Shown here in pieces: positions 1 through 10,433 of a stretch of 64,000 bases of DNA. The stretch covers positions 33,108 through 97,107 of the forward strand of contig MU831913.1 in the NCBI GenBank assembly GCA_029204225.1. Reading direction: 5' to 3'. Under the pieces are notes generated by a model, which made no database searches, was not told the origin of the DNA, and saw only the letters and a list, made by a program, of their open reading frames with translations. Source of the DNA: Diphasiastrum complanatum. Lineage: Eukaryota > Streptophyta > Lycopodiopsida > Lycopodiales > Lycopodiaceae. Position numbers and translations under genes: made by a program. The first letter of the stretch is position 1; each line of letters begins with the position of its first letter.

Positions 1-76
1 GCTTTGTGCACGCCAATTTGTTTTCAACTAGAGTGGAATACCACTATCCTCCAAAGTGGAGCTGTGGTGACCTGTG

Positions 77-1690
77 GTGCCTCCCATTTCTGTGTCTCCC
101 ACTCTACTCTCAACCTTTCTCATTTTGTTATCCATCATTATTCACTGCTCACTTTGGAAGGGAGGAGGAAAGGAGAGGAGGCTTATCTGCCTGGTGCCTT
201 CCACTCTAACTTCTATGTTTGGTCTTTGCTGCAAACTACTTTTAATTCATTTCTATTGATATGTTTCTTAGCCTTTAGCATTGTGTTTTTTTCTTCAGAT
301 TTGATGCCATTTGTTACTGCCTCTAACCCTGTGGTTGCAGGCCCTGACATTGCAAGGATTGTATTTGTATATCTTTTCTATCTCTGACATTTACTTGCAG
401 GCCTATGAAAAAGTTGGAAGCTTTGTTGTCTCATTGGCAAGGATTCGAGAGTAGAAGACTGATCTGTTGTCTCAAAGTGTTTAGTTCACTTTCTAGCAGT
501 CCTATATGTGATAGGCTGTATATCTAAAACTGTAGAACCTAAGAATTGGTCAAGATTACTCCCTACTCAGAGAAAAGCCATAGCTTAAGTGTCTTATATG
601 ATGTTGGAACAATGTTTTTGTGTTGCTTGTGAATTGTTTGTGTGAGAACCATTTTTCAGAGATGTAAGAAGCCTGAAGCTTCTATTCTATGCTAAGCTAA
701 GGACGAGCCAACTTTTTGCAACGATTTCATAGCCTTTATTAGGCACTTTGTTGTCCTCTACTTGACAGGCATTGATGGTTCCGGATGTCAATATTCCTTT
801 TCAAATGCATGATTGTATATCTTTCTAGAAATGTGTCAAAGCCAGCGATGATGGAGGGGCTTAGCAATGATGGAGGCTTAACATGATAAGCATTTGTGCA
901 TCCCAAACTCCTGCTATCCGCGGCCAGCCATCCCTACCTCCTCCTGTGCCCTCCGGCTCCCTCTTTTCCCTGCCCTGCGACTTGGTGAGGGTCGTGCTCT
1001 CTACTAACGACCCTGCTTGTGGCCATCCCCTTTCCTAGTTCTACCTGTGGTTTAATCCTAAGCTGATTTGCTCCCCATACCTACTCCTGTCTGCGTCCAA
1101 TACTGTGGGCCATGCCTTTAGTTTGGTACCCTGGTTTTCCAGTTGTGTGGCCAGCCGTTGTGAATGCCCAGCCGTCCAATTGTGATCTGTGATCAATCTC
1201 AGATGTGAGGACTCTACGTATCGCTAGAAATTAGGCCATCTATTAGGTTTTGACTATCACCGATTAAGGGACAATTAAATTATTGTTATCTACCAATTCT
1301 ACGGTTGCTACAAATAACCTACATTGAGAATCGAATGTTTGTTTGAGATCACAAGTCTTTGAAGGTCATTTTCTGCCTGTCCATCGGATTGCGGCCTATG
1401 AAGATTTGGCCCTACGGGTTGCAGCTTTTTGCTTTGGGGATTTCTATTCAAAACTTGCGAATCTCTATACTATCTTTATGGTCCGATTGCAGACCATACT
1501 ACCATCAGTAACAAATATTCTCGAAGCCTATGCAAACAGTTCAGATGAAAATTAGGCATTTATTCAAGACCTAACCCTATTTTACCTCACTTGTTAAGTG
1601 AATTTCAGCTTATATATGAGTCATGCTTGTATGTCTCATTGGTATTTCCAAAGCCAGAGCTTACACGCTTGACCTCTGGTCCATTTCATT
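77..1690. repeat. Long duplicated unit, copy 1
   Basis: This stretch matches 4,370-6,706 closely over most of its length, in the same orientation. Similarity begins at the 'ggtgcctcc' near 77 and ends at 'ctctggtccattt' near 1,690. Neither end shows TG/CA LTR termini, a primer-binding site or a polypurine tract. Several internal stretches look like plant intron ends, for example 'acttgcag' before 'gcctatgaaaaag' near 398, so a captured gene fragment or a segmental copy is possible. Compared with copy 2 it lacks about 669 bp after position 826. Function unknown. Confidence 0.8.
1343..1555 (+). CDS. Small hypothetical ORF inside the duplicated unit
   Basis: A 70-codon open frame lies at the 3' end of copy 1. 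The product is not recognised. Its end (LEAYAN, then SSDEN) is conserved in the two paralogous stretches near 6,371-6,600 and 6,765-6,995. There the frame is broken by an insertion ('tcctcatagag') just after the codons for EDLAL. Conservation of an apparent C-terminus could reflect an exon of a captured gene, or simply recent duplication. No domain, signal peptide or membrane segment is seen. It is weakly supported as a real gene. Confidence 0.2.
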   Translation: MRSQVFEGHFLPVHRIAAYEDLALRVAAFCFGDFYSKLANLYTIFMVRLQTILPSVTNILEAYANSSDEN

Positions 1691-1792
1691 TCGTTTGGAG
1701 TAGTGGTTTGTGCAAGTAGGGTCAGTGGGCGTTGTACTGAGAACTAGCAATACTGGACGTGTTGGAGGTCCCTTTAAAAAAAAATTAATTGA

Positions 1793-3310
1793 TTGATTGA
1801 AAAAAATATAATCATGATTCCCACGCGCCTAGTGCGACGACGATTTTTATTCTGTGATGAGAATGATTCTCAAGCCATAGAGAATCTGTATAGAAATTTA
1901 TTTCTCGGAGAATCACCCATACATGAAATTTCCAATGACTGTGTAAAGCTCAATGATTCAATTGATGAATCAGAGTTATTAGTAGAATCCACGAAAAATC
2001 TACCATTTCTTCATGAAGAAGAATGGGATTTAGTGGTGTGCGACTTTCTTGAAAATTTGAGTGAAGAATCTTTTGAAATATCACCCTTTCACACCGATCC
2101 TAAAACAGATGATTCAAATCAATGTGATCTGATCTGTGTAGAGCACGAGGGAGACCTCACTTATGAAGTTAAAGAGAATGCGACATGACAAATCAATTAT
2201 TTTGTGACTATTAATCATAGTCCGATTGTGATTTAAAATCCAATTCTTGAAGTTGATGAAATCCTAGCAAGATTTCATATTGTATCAAACGGGAATCAGG
2301 AACGATCCATTACCAAGGATGTGAGTTTCAATACACTCATTGATATGGTGGATAGTTCTACCCAAAGTCCTGAAATGGACAATCAAAAGCTTGTCGAAGA
2401 TGTGTCCAAATTGGGCCATTGATCCCCTAATGAACATCTTGATCGTGTTGAAAGTGTTTCCAACTTTGATGAGTTGGAGTGCGATGTTGAAAAATCAGGA
2501 GCTAAACTTGATTGTAATATTGTGCAACTTGCATTAGTTGCTAGTGACTCCCTCTATGTTAGACCAAAGTCTATTTACTTATTGAAAATTGATCACTATG
2601 ATGGAGAGAGAGGTGATAAAGCTGATATTTTCATACGAAAATTCACAAACTTCTCTTCTCTAGATGGTTTCTCACAACCCGAGGATTGGAAATTGTTATT
2701 TCCATCATACTTGACCAATGAAGCTCGAGATTGGTCTGATAATGTTGAAGCTTTTGAAATCCATTCTCTTGACTCATGGGATACTTTGGTAAAAGCGTTC
2801 TTGGATGAGTTTTCACCCACAATGAATATAACGGTTGCTTGTTACCATTTGGTAACTATCAAACAATGTGAAGATGAGTCTGTGAGAAGATATTCTCATA
2901 TATTTAATTGGTTTGTGCAAAAGCACATATCTATTTATGCACTTCCAATTGAATTGATATTGGATTGCTTCATAAGTGGATTGCAAACAAAGATGCAAGT
3001 CCATGTGAGACAGAAGCATCCGACTAGTTTGGATTATGCAATTGAAATTGCATCCAAATACGAAAATGCTCTGATTGATACTCATATATCCACATTCTAT
3101 AATAGCCACAACCAATCTAGAAACGATCAGTTCCTAGTTGAGTCAAGCTTGGGACCAAATGTGAAATTAGGAGTGGATTATTTCCATTGTCAGAGACATC
3201 AAGTCCATTGTGTGATATCGAAAGACCATAATTTGACTGAAGGGTTGGATGCTAACACTCGACTTAAAGATGCTTGGGAATGGAAGCCAAGAGCAAAACA
3301 AAAGTTTTGA
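1793..3310 (+). pseudogene. Ty3/gypsy gag remnant
   Basis: Two open stretches, 1,793-2,188 and 2,474-3,310, are separated by stops. The second (278 codons) reads as a retrotransposon gag core. It opens with KIDHYDGERGDKADIFIRKF, continues through a W-rich segment (EARDWSDN, DSWDTLVKAFLDEF) and ends with the typical 'YSHIFNWFV' and 'LILDCFISGLQ' helices. That order is the capsid-like gag fold of Ty3/gypsy elements. No CCHC knuckle, protease or polymerase follows before 4,300. The first stretch is acidic and of unknown function; it may be the gag leader. The fragment sits between the two long duplicate units, so it may be part of what separated them. Confidence 0.75.
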
Positions 3311-4305
3311 CCTAGAAGTTCATCCCGCCTCTAAGGTCGTAAGAAACTGACTAACCCTAAATTTGACCGGTAGTATAATTACTACTTTACCCAGCCAGTA
3401 ATTCCACAACGTGAGGTAACCAACATTCGTGTTGGTTTTGCAAACTTAGCACCTGGTGCTTCTTAACTCCATATAATATCTGAAAATCTACAACCCTGAA
3501 AGAAATTTTATCCTATGATCTGTGACCAGACTATGGATAAGGCAACGAAACTTTAAATGATAATTGAAAAGAACTAAGCTACTAGTTGTGATTTGATTGT
3601 GTTACAGTATTATCAAGCCTTGTATGCAGGACCTGAGATGCTGTTCTTCATGAAGATCGTATGCTGATTGGAACTCTTTGGGTCGGCCTAGAATGCTATT
3701 GGCCGGTCCAGGGGGGTAATTTGTTGCTGCTTATCTTGAAGACATGTTGATGTATGGCTTTTGGGTTAGCCTAGGATGCCATTGGCTGGTCCATTGGTCT
3801 TTGTGTAACCAGAGATGCTGAGTTCGAAGAATGGGGACCATTCTTTACATGTGAAGGTCGCCACTGTTTGCGGGGAAAAAGACCCCATTTTCAAGTTATT
3901 TTTGATGGAAAATCATCGCCACATGCTATTACGCCAATGCGGAACTACTTAAAACTGACGTGTACATGGCCCATTATGGTCGGTTGCACTTTTATTGAAA
4001 CTCCGTCTATTTATTGATTTACGCTGGACTTAAATTTATTTTAGAAGCCCAAGCCCCTAGTTCCCGGGTTTGTCGGGACTAGGAGGTGCTAGTTTGTCTT
4101 AAAAACCATTTAAATGGCAACTTTATTCACCATAGGCCACTTTAGTGATTTAAAACCAAATTTGGGACTCAGCCTTTAAGTTTGGGCCCAACTGCTAAAA
4201 GCCCCTATTGGTGCCCATTCACGAAAAGGTGCACCTCTTTGGGCCCCATCCTTTCGTAGCATTAGAGAGGGCCAGCCCTCTACGTACCATTCATTCATCT
4301 TCTTG

Positions 4306-4307
<2 letters not shown>
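3311..4307. other. No gene; retroelement-like debris
   Basis: I see no coding region here. A loosely repeated block occurs twice, near 3,675-3,715 and 3,755-3,800. Each copy has 'ttggg', a 'cctagratgc' core, 'attggc' and 'ggtcca'. The stretch probably belongs to the decayed gypsy element to its left. Confidence 0.5.

Positions 4308-4338
<31 letters not shown>
4308..4338 (+). repeat. (GA)n microsatellite
   Basis: An almost pure GA run lies directly upstream of duplicate copy 2. Similar tracts recur at 9,309, 24,843, 58,009, 59,778 and 61,633. Confidence 0.95.
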
Positions 4339-4340
<2 letters not shown>

Positions 4341-4369
4341 AGAAGAAGCAAGGCTGTTTGATCTCTGCT

Positions 4370-6706
4370 TGGTGCCTCCTATTTCTGTGTCTCCCACTCT
4401 ACTCTCAGCTTTTCTCATTTTGCTATCCATCATTATTCACTACTCACTGCTATCCATCATTATTCACTGCTCACTTTGGAAGGGAGGAGGAAAGGAGAGG
4501 AGGCTGATCTGCCTGGTGCCTTCCACTCTACTTCTATGTTCGGTCTTTGCTGCAAACTACTTCTAATTCATTGCTATTGATCTGTTTCTCAACCTTTAGC
4601 ATTGTGTTTATTTCTTGGATCATTGTTCATTGAATCAGATTTGATGCCATTTGTTGTACTGCCTTTAACCCTGTGGTTGCAGGCCCTGACATTGTGAGGA
4701 TTGTATTTGTATATCTTTCCTATCTCTGACATTGTGAGGATTGTATTTGTATATCTTTCCTATCTCTGACATTTGCTTGCAGGCCTGTGAAAAAGTTGGA
4801 AGCTTTGTTGTCTCATTGGCAAGGATTCGAGCGTAGAAGACTGATCTGTTGTCTCAAAGTATTTAATTCACTTTCTTGCAGTTCTATATGTGATAGGTTG
4901 TATATCTAAAACTGTAGAACCTAAGAATTGGTCAACATTACTCCCTACTTAGAGAAAAGCCATAGCTTAAGTGTCTTATTTGATGTTGGAACAATGTTTT
5001 TGTGCTGCTTGTGAATTGTTTGTGTGAGAACCATTTTTCAGAAATGTAAGAAGCCTGAAGCTTCTGTTCTGTGCTAAGCTAAGGAGGAGCCAGCTTTTTG
5101 CAACGATTTCATAGCCTTTATTAGGCACTTTGTTGTCCTCTGTTTGACAGGCACTGATGGTTCTCAAATGCATGATTGTATATCTTTCTATTGCTTTAGT
5201 TCTGTGGCCAGAATGGCAACTGTTTGAATGCCATCCAGTCACAAGACATATTTCCTATCTCCGAAGACTAACTTGATCGGTTCTTCTATTGGAGGAAAGA
5301 AGTGTGTGCATCATGTTTAAGAAGGATGATGGCAGTTCAGAAATAGATATGGGTCGTGAGGCTACAGTCCTTCATGGCACAAGCTTTGCTTGTAGCCGTG
5401 TAGGGGATACCATTGCTATTTATTGGTAGGATGAAGAATGCGTTGTCATTCTTTCTTGAGATGCTCGTTGAAGGATGGAGCACAGATCTTCCGATCTGTT
5501 CTATGTAAAGAGAGAGTAAAGAATCTCTGATACTCCCGATTGTGCTTGTTGGTCGTATAGTTACTTCCCCGTTATCTGCGACCATGTTTCACAGTTTCAG
5601 AGCAGTGTGAAGATACAAACATGGGCTCGTTGATGCGTGCAACCTGGATCCTGTCAACGCATTATGGCCAAGGCATTTGAGAGAATGGATGAGGTCCGTT
5701 AGGAGTAATCATTGAAGGACGAATCAGTCCCATTCCGAAGATAGTCGCTGTTTGCTTTGCTATTTGTGGGTCTCTGGAATCTGCTACGAGTGATCTCTGA
5801 CACTTGTTCAGATCTGAAAAAAATGTTAAATGCCTTTCATCCTCGCTATTTGGGAAGAAGAAATGTGTCAAAGCCAGCGATGATGGAGGGGCTTAGCGAT
5901 GATGGAGGCTTAACATGATAAGCATTTGTGCATCCCAAACACCTGCTATCAGCGGCCAGCCATCCCTACCTCCGCCTGTGCCTTCCGTCTCCCTCTTTTC
6001 CCTGCCCTGCGACTTGGTGAGGATCGTGCTCTCTACTAACGACCCTGCTTGTGGCCATCCCCTTCCCTAGTTCTACCTGTGGTTTAATCCTAACCTGATT
6101 TGCTCCCCATCCCTACTCCTGTGTGCGTCCTATATTGTGGGCCATGCCTTCAATTTGGTGCCCCAGTTTTCCAGTTGTGTGGCCACCCGTTGTGAATGCC
6201 CAGCCGCCCAATTGTGATCTCTGATCAATCTCAGACATGAGGACTCTACGTATCGCTAGAAATTAGGCCATCTATTAGGTTTTGACTGTCACCGATTAAG
6301 GGACAACCAAATTATTGTTATCTACCAATTCTACGGTTGCTGCAAATAACCTACACTGTGAATCGAATGTTTGTTTGAAATCACAAGTCTTTGAAGGTCA
6401 TTTTCTGCCTGTCCATCGGATTGTGGCCTATGAAGATTTGGCCCTACGGTCCTCATAGAGGTTGCATCTTTTAGCTTTGGGGATTTCTATTCAAAACTTG
6501 TGAATCTCTATACTATCTTTATGGTCCAATTGCAGACCATACTACCATCAGTAACAAATAGTCTCGAAGCCTATGCAAATGGTTCAGATGAAGATTAGGC
6601 ATTTATTCAAGATCTTTTTCAGACTATATACGAGTCATGCTTGTACGTCCTCATCGGTATCTCAAAAGCCAGAGCTTACACGCGTGACCTCTGGTCCATT
6701 TCAAAG
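4370..6706. repeat. Long duplicated unit, copy 2
   Basis: This is the second copy of the unit at 77-1,690, in the same orientation. It contains ~669 bp absent from copy 1 (5,191-5,859). It also has a small internal duplication, in which a block beginning 'ctgacattgtgagg' occurs near 4,686 and again near 4,728. The 3' end is itself tandemly duplicated (see 6,317-7,100). No terminal signature of a known transposon class was found. Confidence 0.8.
5191..5859. other. 669-bp segment present only in copy 2
   Basis: Copy 1 reads 'atctttcta' directly into 'gaaatgtgtcaaag'. In copy 2 the same two flanks are separated by 669 bp. There is no clear target-site duplication or terminal inverted repeat, so deletion from copy 1 is as likely as insertion into copy 2. 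The segment is richer in G+C and coding-like triplets than its surroundings. For example, 5,350-5,428 on the + strand is open for 26 codons from an ATG. No product is recognised. Confidence 0.6.
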
Positions 6707-7100
6707 TTATGTTATCTACCAATTCTACGGTTGCTGCAAATAACCTACACTGTGAATCGAATGTTTGTTTGAAATCACAAGTCTTTGAAGGTCATTTTCT
6801 GCCTGTCCATCGGATTGTGGCCTATGAAGATTTGGCCCTACGGTCCTCATAGAGGTTGCATCTTTTAGCTTTGGGGATTTCTATTCAAAACTTGTGAATC
6901 TCTATACTATCTTTATGGTCCAATTGCAGACCATACTACCATCAGTAACAAATAGTCTCGAAGCCTATGCAAATGGTTCAGATGAAGATTAGGCATTTAT
7001 TCAAGATCTTTTTCAGACTATATACGAGTCATGCTTGTACGTCCTCATCGGTATCTCAAAAGCCAGAGCTTACACGCGTGACCTCTGGTCCATTTGAAAG
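6317..7100 (+). repeat. 394-bp tandem duplication
   Basis: Bases 6,317-6,706 recur at 6,711-7,100 with a period of 394 bp. I found one mismatch (c/g in the final 'ccattt[c/g]aaag'). The near identity shows a recent event, much younger than the divergence between copies 1 and 2. Confidence 0.95.
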
Positions 7101-8211
7101 TTCTTTAGTCTATCTGAAAATTGTCGGTAGACCGTTAGGAATGTGCCTTGCTGATTGCCATTGAAAGTTCATGTGATCATGAACAGCCTTATTTTCGACT
7201 CCATACCCAATGGAACTTGAGCTGTAATTGTGGTATAGACCGACTTCCATCAGAATTTCCTTAGATTGTTAGCCTATTTGGGGGTCGTTTTATAATCCTT
7301 CACCAAGTTGACAAGAACAGTGAAAACAATTCCAACTACAAACAAGTACAGGAATTAGTATGGACAGCCCCTGTAGATAAAACCCTGTATCGAATTCCCT
7401 AAACTCATTACAACAGAAAAACGAAAAGAACTTGGTTTCTTGAGGTTCGAACAAGTTTTGGATATCAAATGATTCTTTATCAAATACGTCAGGTATAAGA
7501 AATTAGATGATTACAAGGTAGTAGATTCTGACAAATTCCTTTGGGATCATGGATTACCCAACTATATCAGTGACAAGGAACATGAGCACGAAGAGAATAT
7601 AATGACGGGTTATGTCCCAGAACTTTTTATTACAAATCCTACACATGATTGGCCAAACACGTCAAAAAGGAACAGAGCAATAGACATGGACTTACGACAT
7701 AGAATTGAAACTCGTGATAAATATCCAGATAACAAGATTGATACTAGGTAGATGTTGAGATAAAAAGACCTCCCCTTACCGTTGATGTCACCTAGGGGGT
7801 AAGGGGCAGTAGGAAGTTTATGTTTTACTTTTATACGTTTCTTTATTCTATTAACTTTCTTGTTTGGTGACTGTTTCTCTGTTTTAAATTTTGAAAAAAA
7901 AGAAAAGAAAATTATTCCTTGATGTGAGGTTTTGTCATATGCACTAACTCTTGTACAGAGACAAACAGCACCCACCACCACACAATGCATCATATAGACA
8001 CAGAATTCTGAACCATATGTTGCAAGTATTGAAATGAAAGTGCAACAACAACTAGTAGTGTGGATTGTTATGTATTAAGTACCAAAAGTAAATGTGATGC
8101 TTTTTGTACCACTGTCATGCATGAACATATGAAAGGATGTGCAAAAACAAATTTTGTTTCTCCTTGTAAACGGCAAAGTCGGATAAAATGGGGATGAAAA
8201 TAGATATCACC
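7101..8211. other. No gene recognised
   Basis: AT-rich DNA with no supportable coding region. A short purine/pyrimidine-rich patch lies at 7,780-7,910, but no RNA gene or transposon terminus is visible. Confidence 0.5.
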
Positions 8212-8678
8212 CATTCCATTCGGTAGTTCAGATGTCTAAAGTAGCGACGACGCATGCCCTTCTGCAAGCCCTCACATAGGTCTTTGGGCAGTGACAGACG
8301 CCCGTCAATCCGAGGTCGGAAACTTATTATGGACAGGGTGGTTTTCATGGAAAAATTTAGGGCTTGACAAGGCCCACAAATAGGGTTTTCGGGCCCATCC
8401 TTATGATAACATGAGGGGGTGGGACGTTTGGCACCTTGGCATGACTCGTGGATGCCCATTGAGTGTGTCTGCTACTTCAGTCCGGGGCCAGGAGTCCGGC
8501 AGGCCCAAATAAGGGCTCTTCCGGGGCAAAACCGCACTTGACTTTTTGCCCCGCTTTGACCCGTTCCATTTGGTTGTTCTGATGCCGGTCTGGCGACAAC
8601 GTGTGCCCTTCTACAAGCCATCACATAGTTCTTCGGGCAGTGATAGACGGCCCGTCAATCGGAGGTCGAAAACTTATT
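8212..8678. repeat. Pair of ~115-bp direct repeats
   Basis: Bases 8,212-8,332 and 8,560-8,678 are diverged direct repeats. Both contain 'tgcccttct.caagcc.tcacatag', 'ttcgggcagtga.agacg' and 'cccgtcaat.'. Both end 'aacttattatgga'. The spacer is GC-rich with several 'gggcccat'-like runs. Origin unknown, possibly an older retroelement. Confidence 0.7.
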
Positions 8679-8693
8679 ATGGATGTTAGAAAT

Positions 8694-8827
8694 CCATAAA
8701 TCATAATATGGATGGACATACTAGGATTCTAACCCAGGACCTCCCTCATACCGGATGAGATGCTCTACCACTGAGCTCTCCGCCCTATTTGATAGTTCTC
8801 TCTAGAGTGTGGATTGATATTCCAACA
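8694..8827 (-). mobile_element. TRIM-like small LTR
   Basis: This 134-bp block has LTR termini. On the minus strand it starts TGTTGGAATATC and ends TTTCTAACA. It is preceded on that strand by an uninterrupted run of 22 G, a polypurine tract, and ~125 bp of internal sequence back to a tRNA-iMet-type primer-binding site. That compact arrangement is the plan of a TRIM (terminal-repeat retrotransposon in miniature). The 5' LTR is not where it should be: a different, 1.34-kb LTR occupies that place. The LTR carries a tRNA-like sequence (next entry). Confidence 0.65.
8714..8785 (-). ncRNA. tRNA-like sequence with A and B boxes
   Basis: The minus strand folds as a tRNA. It has a D-arm with box A (AGCTCAGTGGTAGAGC), an anticodon stem TCTCA/TGAGG around loop TCCGGTA, and a T-arm with box B GGTTAGAATCC (consensus GGTTCGAATCC). 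The acceptor strands GGGCGGA and TATGTCC pair imperfectly. The base before the anticodon is C rather than the invariant U, so this is not a functional tRNA gene. It lies wholly inside a small LTR, so it is either a captured tRNA or tRNA-derived SINE head, or a pol III promoter built into the LTR. Confidence 0.65.
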
Positions 8828-8959
8828 CACCCCCCCCCCCCCCCCCCCCCCTCAAGCCACACTTGGTTGGGTCCTAGCGGTCACCTGCCCCACAACTTGG
8901 GCCACCTAACCATGGCTTTGACACCATGAACTGTTAGGTCTAACTTGGCTCTGATACCA
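8828..8959 (-). mobile_element. Retroelement internal domain with PBS and G-run PPT
   Basis: On the minus strand, TGGTATCAGAGCC (8,947-8,959) is the primer-binding site complementary to initiator-Met tRNA, as used by copia and TRIM elements. About 95 bp later comes a run of 22 G (8,830-8,851 as C on the + strand) that ends at the small LTR. A related 'atggtgtcaaagcca' occurs within the internal domain. No coding capacity is present. Confidence 0.75.
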
Positions 8960-9305
8960 TGTGAAAAAAGTGAATCTTGAATGGATCTATGACCCCAAAT
9001 GTTTTGGCTAAGATCTTTGCACAACAAGCTACAAAATCTAGAAATGGCAAAGCATCCTAATGCTACCTTTGATACACATGAACTTGACTTCAAAGATAAA
9101 GAAAACTTAATATTTCCTTCAAGAATGAATCAAAATTCAAAATTCAAAATTTCAAGACTCTTGGTAATAAACATGCAATTGTATATTGGGAGTTAGTTAG
9201 GGTAGGCTGGTTAATGGAGGGAGGAGAGGGTAGGCTAATTGGAGAATTGACTAGGCTAGGTGGAAGGGGGGGAAGAGTAGACTGAGTAATGGATAGAGAT
9301 GTTTG

Positions 9306-9367
<62 letters not shown>

Positions 9368-10300
9368 AACATAGAGGCACTTCCATTGTGATGAAGTTCC
9401 ACTATTAGCAAAAATGATAGTGGACTAAGAGTGGTGATGGAAGCTCCAAAGTCCAAGCTCCTTCTCCTATTTTGGATACACTCAAGAAAGTTTGAGGGAG
9501 GGTGCACTTCTCTCTTTTATGCTTTGGTATGAAGAGAGTGAAATGTTGCATGAGTAGGGAGTTGAGTGAATATTTCATGGGAGGGGTGATAGGTACAACT
9601 CAAATTTGATGTCTATTACTCAAGATAGATGTAGTTTGATCCTTAAGCTACAAGATAGCCTTGACCCATTATCATATGAGACACCACAAATTTGACGTTT
9701 ATGATTCGAATCAGTTCTAAGTTGATGCCTACATGTGAGAAAACTCAGTTTTGGGAACGTGGAAAGATTGAATGACATTCCCACTAAGCATTCAAGAGAC
9801 AAAAAAAACTTATGAAAGATATTGAAAAGATGGCAGCGAAAAACAACAGCATACCAGCTCTACAACAGCAGCCTACCACTTTTGGAAACCTCTTAAGATC
9901 ATACACAAAAGCTTGAAGACAATACACAAAGCAATGCTCTCAATGGAGGAAGAAACTGTGACAATGATCTATTGATCTCTCTCAACAATACAGAAAGTTT
10001 CTCCAACCTGTTCTCCACGAATTTCAACCTAATACAAGTGAGAGAGATGACTCTCTCTCCTCTCTCTAGAACTTAGGACCCAATTTTAGGACACCAATAG
10101 CCTAAAATAGCCAATTTTGGCCTATATGTCCAAATAACATGATTTTGGTGTCATTTCGAAGGTCCTGAAGTTTGGGACTTCTTCAATATGAAATATATAC
10201 TAAAATAAAAGTATCTAGGCCTCTTTCACACGTGTGAAAGGTTAGATCCAAAACTATGTACAAAAATTGCCAATTTAGGCCTCAAACTATAAGTTTCACA
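8960..10300 (-). mobile_element. 1.34-kb copia LTR
   Basis: On the + strand the block begins TGTGAAAAAAG and ends AAGTTTCACA, giving the short terminal inverted repeat TGTGAAA/TTTCACA. On the minus strand it is preceded by a purine-rich tract (10,301-10,316, 'gaagagggag') downstream of a copia pol C-terminus, so it acts as the 3' LTR of that element. It is followed immediately by a primer-binding site, which is where a 5' LTR belongs. It therefore joins two internal domains, as in tandem or recombined elements. It holds a (GA)n tract and the palindrome TTTCACACGTGTGAAA near 10,223, which contains a CACGTG G-box core. Confidence 0.75.
9309..9361 (+). repeat. (GA)n microsatellite in LTR
   Basis: About 25 perfect GA units lie inside the copia LTR. 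The open frames across it, rich in Leu-Ser, are artefacts of the repeat. Confidence 0.95.
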
Positions 10301-10433
10301 CTCCCTCTTCAACATTAGATGCTAGTTTTAACATAGATCTTGAACACATTCCAAGATTAGATATATGCTTATAATACAGGTCCTTTCCCACTGGTTTCGT
10401 GAAGATATCAGCCACACACTCCAATGAAGAGAC
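10301..10433 (-). pseudogene. Ty1/copia RNase H C-terminus
   Basis: On the minus strand, 10,417-10,380 encodes ADIFTKPVGKGP, the near-universal end of copia RNase H (consensus ADIFTKPL). A polypurine tract and the LTR follow. The frame is cut at about 10,434, where gypsy gag sequence in the opposite orientation begins. It is probably the tail of the copia element whose body lies at 13,985-16,300. Confidence 0.8.

Noticed and set aside
4-387. 127-codon frame at the window start
   Set aside because: It crosses intron-like sequence of the duplicated unit and is not conserved as a frame in copy 2.
77-6706. The two long copies as LTRs of the gypsy gag remnant between them
   Set aside because: No TG/CA termini, no primer-binding site after copy 1 and no polypurine tract before copy 2.
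8714-8785. A functional tRNA gene
   Set aside because: The base before the anticodon is not U, the acceptor stem is mismatched and the sequence lies inside an LTR.
9144-9507. Ser/Leu-rich open frames on the minus strand across the GA tract
   Set aside because: They are translations of (CT)n. The same artefact occurs at 24,717-25,045, 57,885-58,188, 59,688-59,897 and 61,458-61,709.
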